Positions 63,690 through 64,000 of a stretch of DNA of 64,000 nt are shown piece by piece; within the stretch, counting starts at the first letter, position 1; each line of letters opens with the position of its first letter. Under the pieces are notes generated by a model, which had not been told where the DNA came from, did not search any database, and worked only from the letters and a program-made list of their open reading frames with translations. The stretch lies in contig OX463849.1 in the NCBI GenBank assembly GCA_949825065.1, forward strand, positions 32,476,043 through 32,540,042. Reading direction: 5' to 3'. Origin of the DNA: Odontocerum albicorne (Eukaryota > Arthropoda > Insecta > Trichoptera > Odontoceridae). The translations under genes and the position numbers were made by a program.

Positions 63690-64000
63690 ATATACTTATA
63701 CATACCATCAAAGCGTTTCTTTGTCTGATTGGCAGAGAAGACAGAGCAACATATTTTTCTTTCGCGACACACCTCTTTCGTTTCCCTAATATCGATACGT
63801 CTCAAATGACTTTTTATTTATTATAACTTTAATGTACAATGTGGTGGATTTGTTCCCAAATAGCAATCTTCCAATGACAAGTTTTTTTTTTTACATTTCT
63901 TTCTTTCAAAATATCATTCACTTGATTCGACCATACTTTCGGTCTTCTTCCACTACGCTTTCCACTCATATTTGCTATGTATGTTTGTTTTATTGGTCTT
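63690..64000 (-). pseudogene. LINE-R 3' end with small insert
   Basis: GTCTGATTGGCAGAGAAGAC and CGACACACCTCTTTCGTTTC, then, after AT-rich sequence and a short SINE-A-like tail (63840-63875), CAAAATATCATTCACTTGAT and TTCTTCCACTACGCTTTCCA. It continues past the window end. Confidence 0.65.

Overview
This is an AT-rich nuclear fragment from an animal, very likely an insect and probably a moth or butterfly. The clues are mariner elements of several lineages, RTE-type, jockey-type and other non-LTR retrotransposon remnants, tRNA-derived SINEs, and an intron-rich gene layout. No bacterial or viral gene organisation is present. The order is inferred from the repeat repertoire; I cannot name the species.

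Only one host-gene piece is clearly supported. It is a single 168-bp exon at 12797-12964 (+) encoding part of the C-terminal helicase lobe of the chromatin remodeller INO80, with intact splice sites. I could not find its neighbouring exons, so the window looks like very long, repeat-filled INO80 introns plus possibly intergenic DNA.

Nearly everything else is mobile DNA. Family names used here are my own. LINE-R is a non-LTR retrotransposon whose 3' ends recur more than fifteen times; its reverse transcriptase C-terminus carries a WFGHV-type motif and it ends in ATGT repeats. SINE-A and SINE-B share a tRNA-like head but have different tails. SINE-C contains the string GCGCTATATAAATTGTC and ends in ATT repeats. 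SINE-D and SINE-E have other tRNA-like heads. FB elements are foldback elements resembling Penelope-like retroelements.

Layout. 0-6 kb: LINE-R remnants, a truncated Tc1/mariner piece (2164) and a deleted transposase MITE (2956). 6-12 kb: SINEs, LINE-R and two local tandem duplications. 12.8 kb: the INO80 exon with a SINE-C about 40 bp downstream. 13-14 kb: foldback FB1 and a 222-bp tandem duplication. 15-22 kb: SINEs, jockey-like LINE remnants and a small inverted-repeat element. 23-24 kb: a mariner with one frameshift. 26.5-27 kb: FB2, cleanly inserted in a LINE-R. 29.5-30.8 kb: an intact cecropia-type mariner. 31-33 kb: RTE and other reverse transcriptase C-termini. 36 kb: a reverse transcriptase palm remnant. 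40.2-41.5 kb: an intact Mos1-type mariner beside a SINE-A. 42.9 kb: a minisatellite. 44-46 kb: RTE remnant and palindromic elements. 48-50 kb: a LINE-R with duplicated 3' end, and FB3. 50.3-51.6 kb: a decayed full-length mariner. 52.8-62 kb: further transposase MITEs and a truncated mariner. 63-64 kb: more LINE ends.

The most interesting signals are the foldback elements. Their arms hold a CTGATGA-stem-GAAAC-stem arrangement that resembles a hammerhead ribozyme core. FB2 also encloses a short open frame ending in a stop, and is bounded by a 13-bp target duplication.
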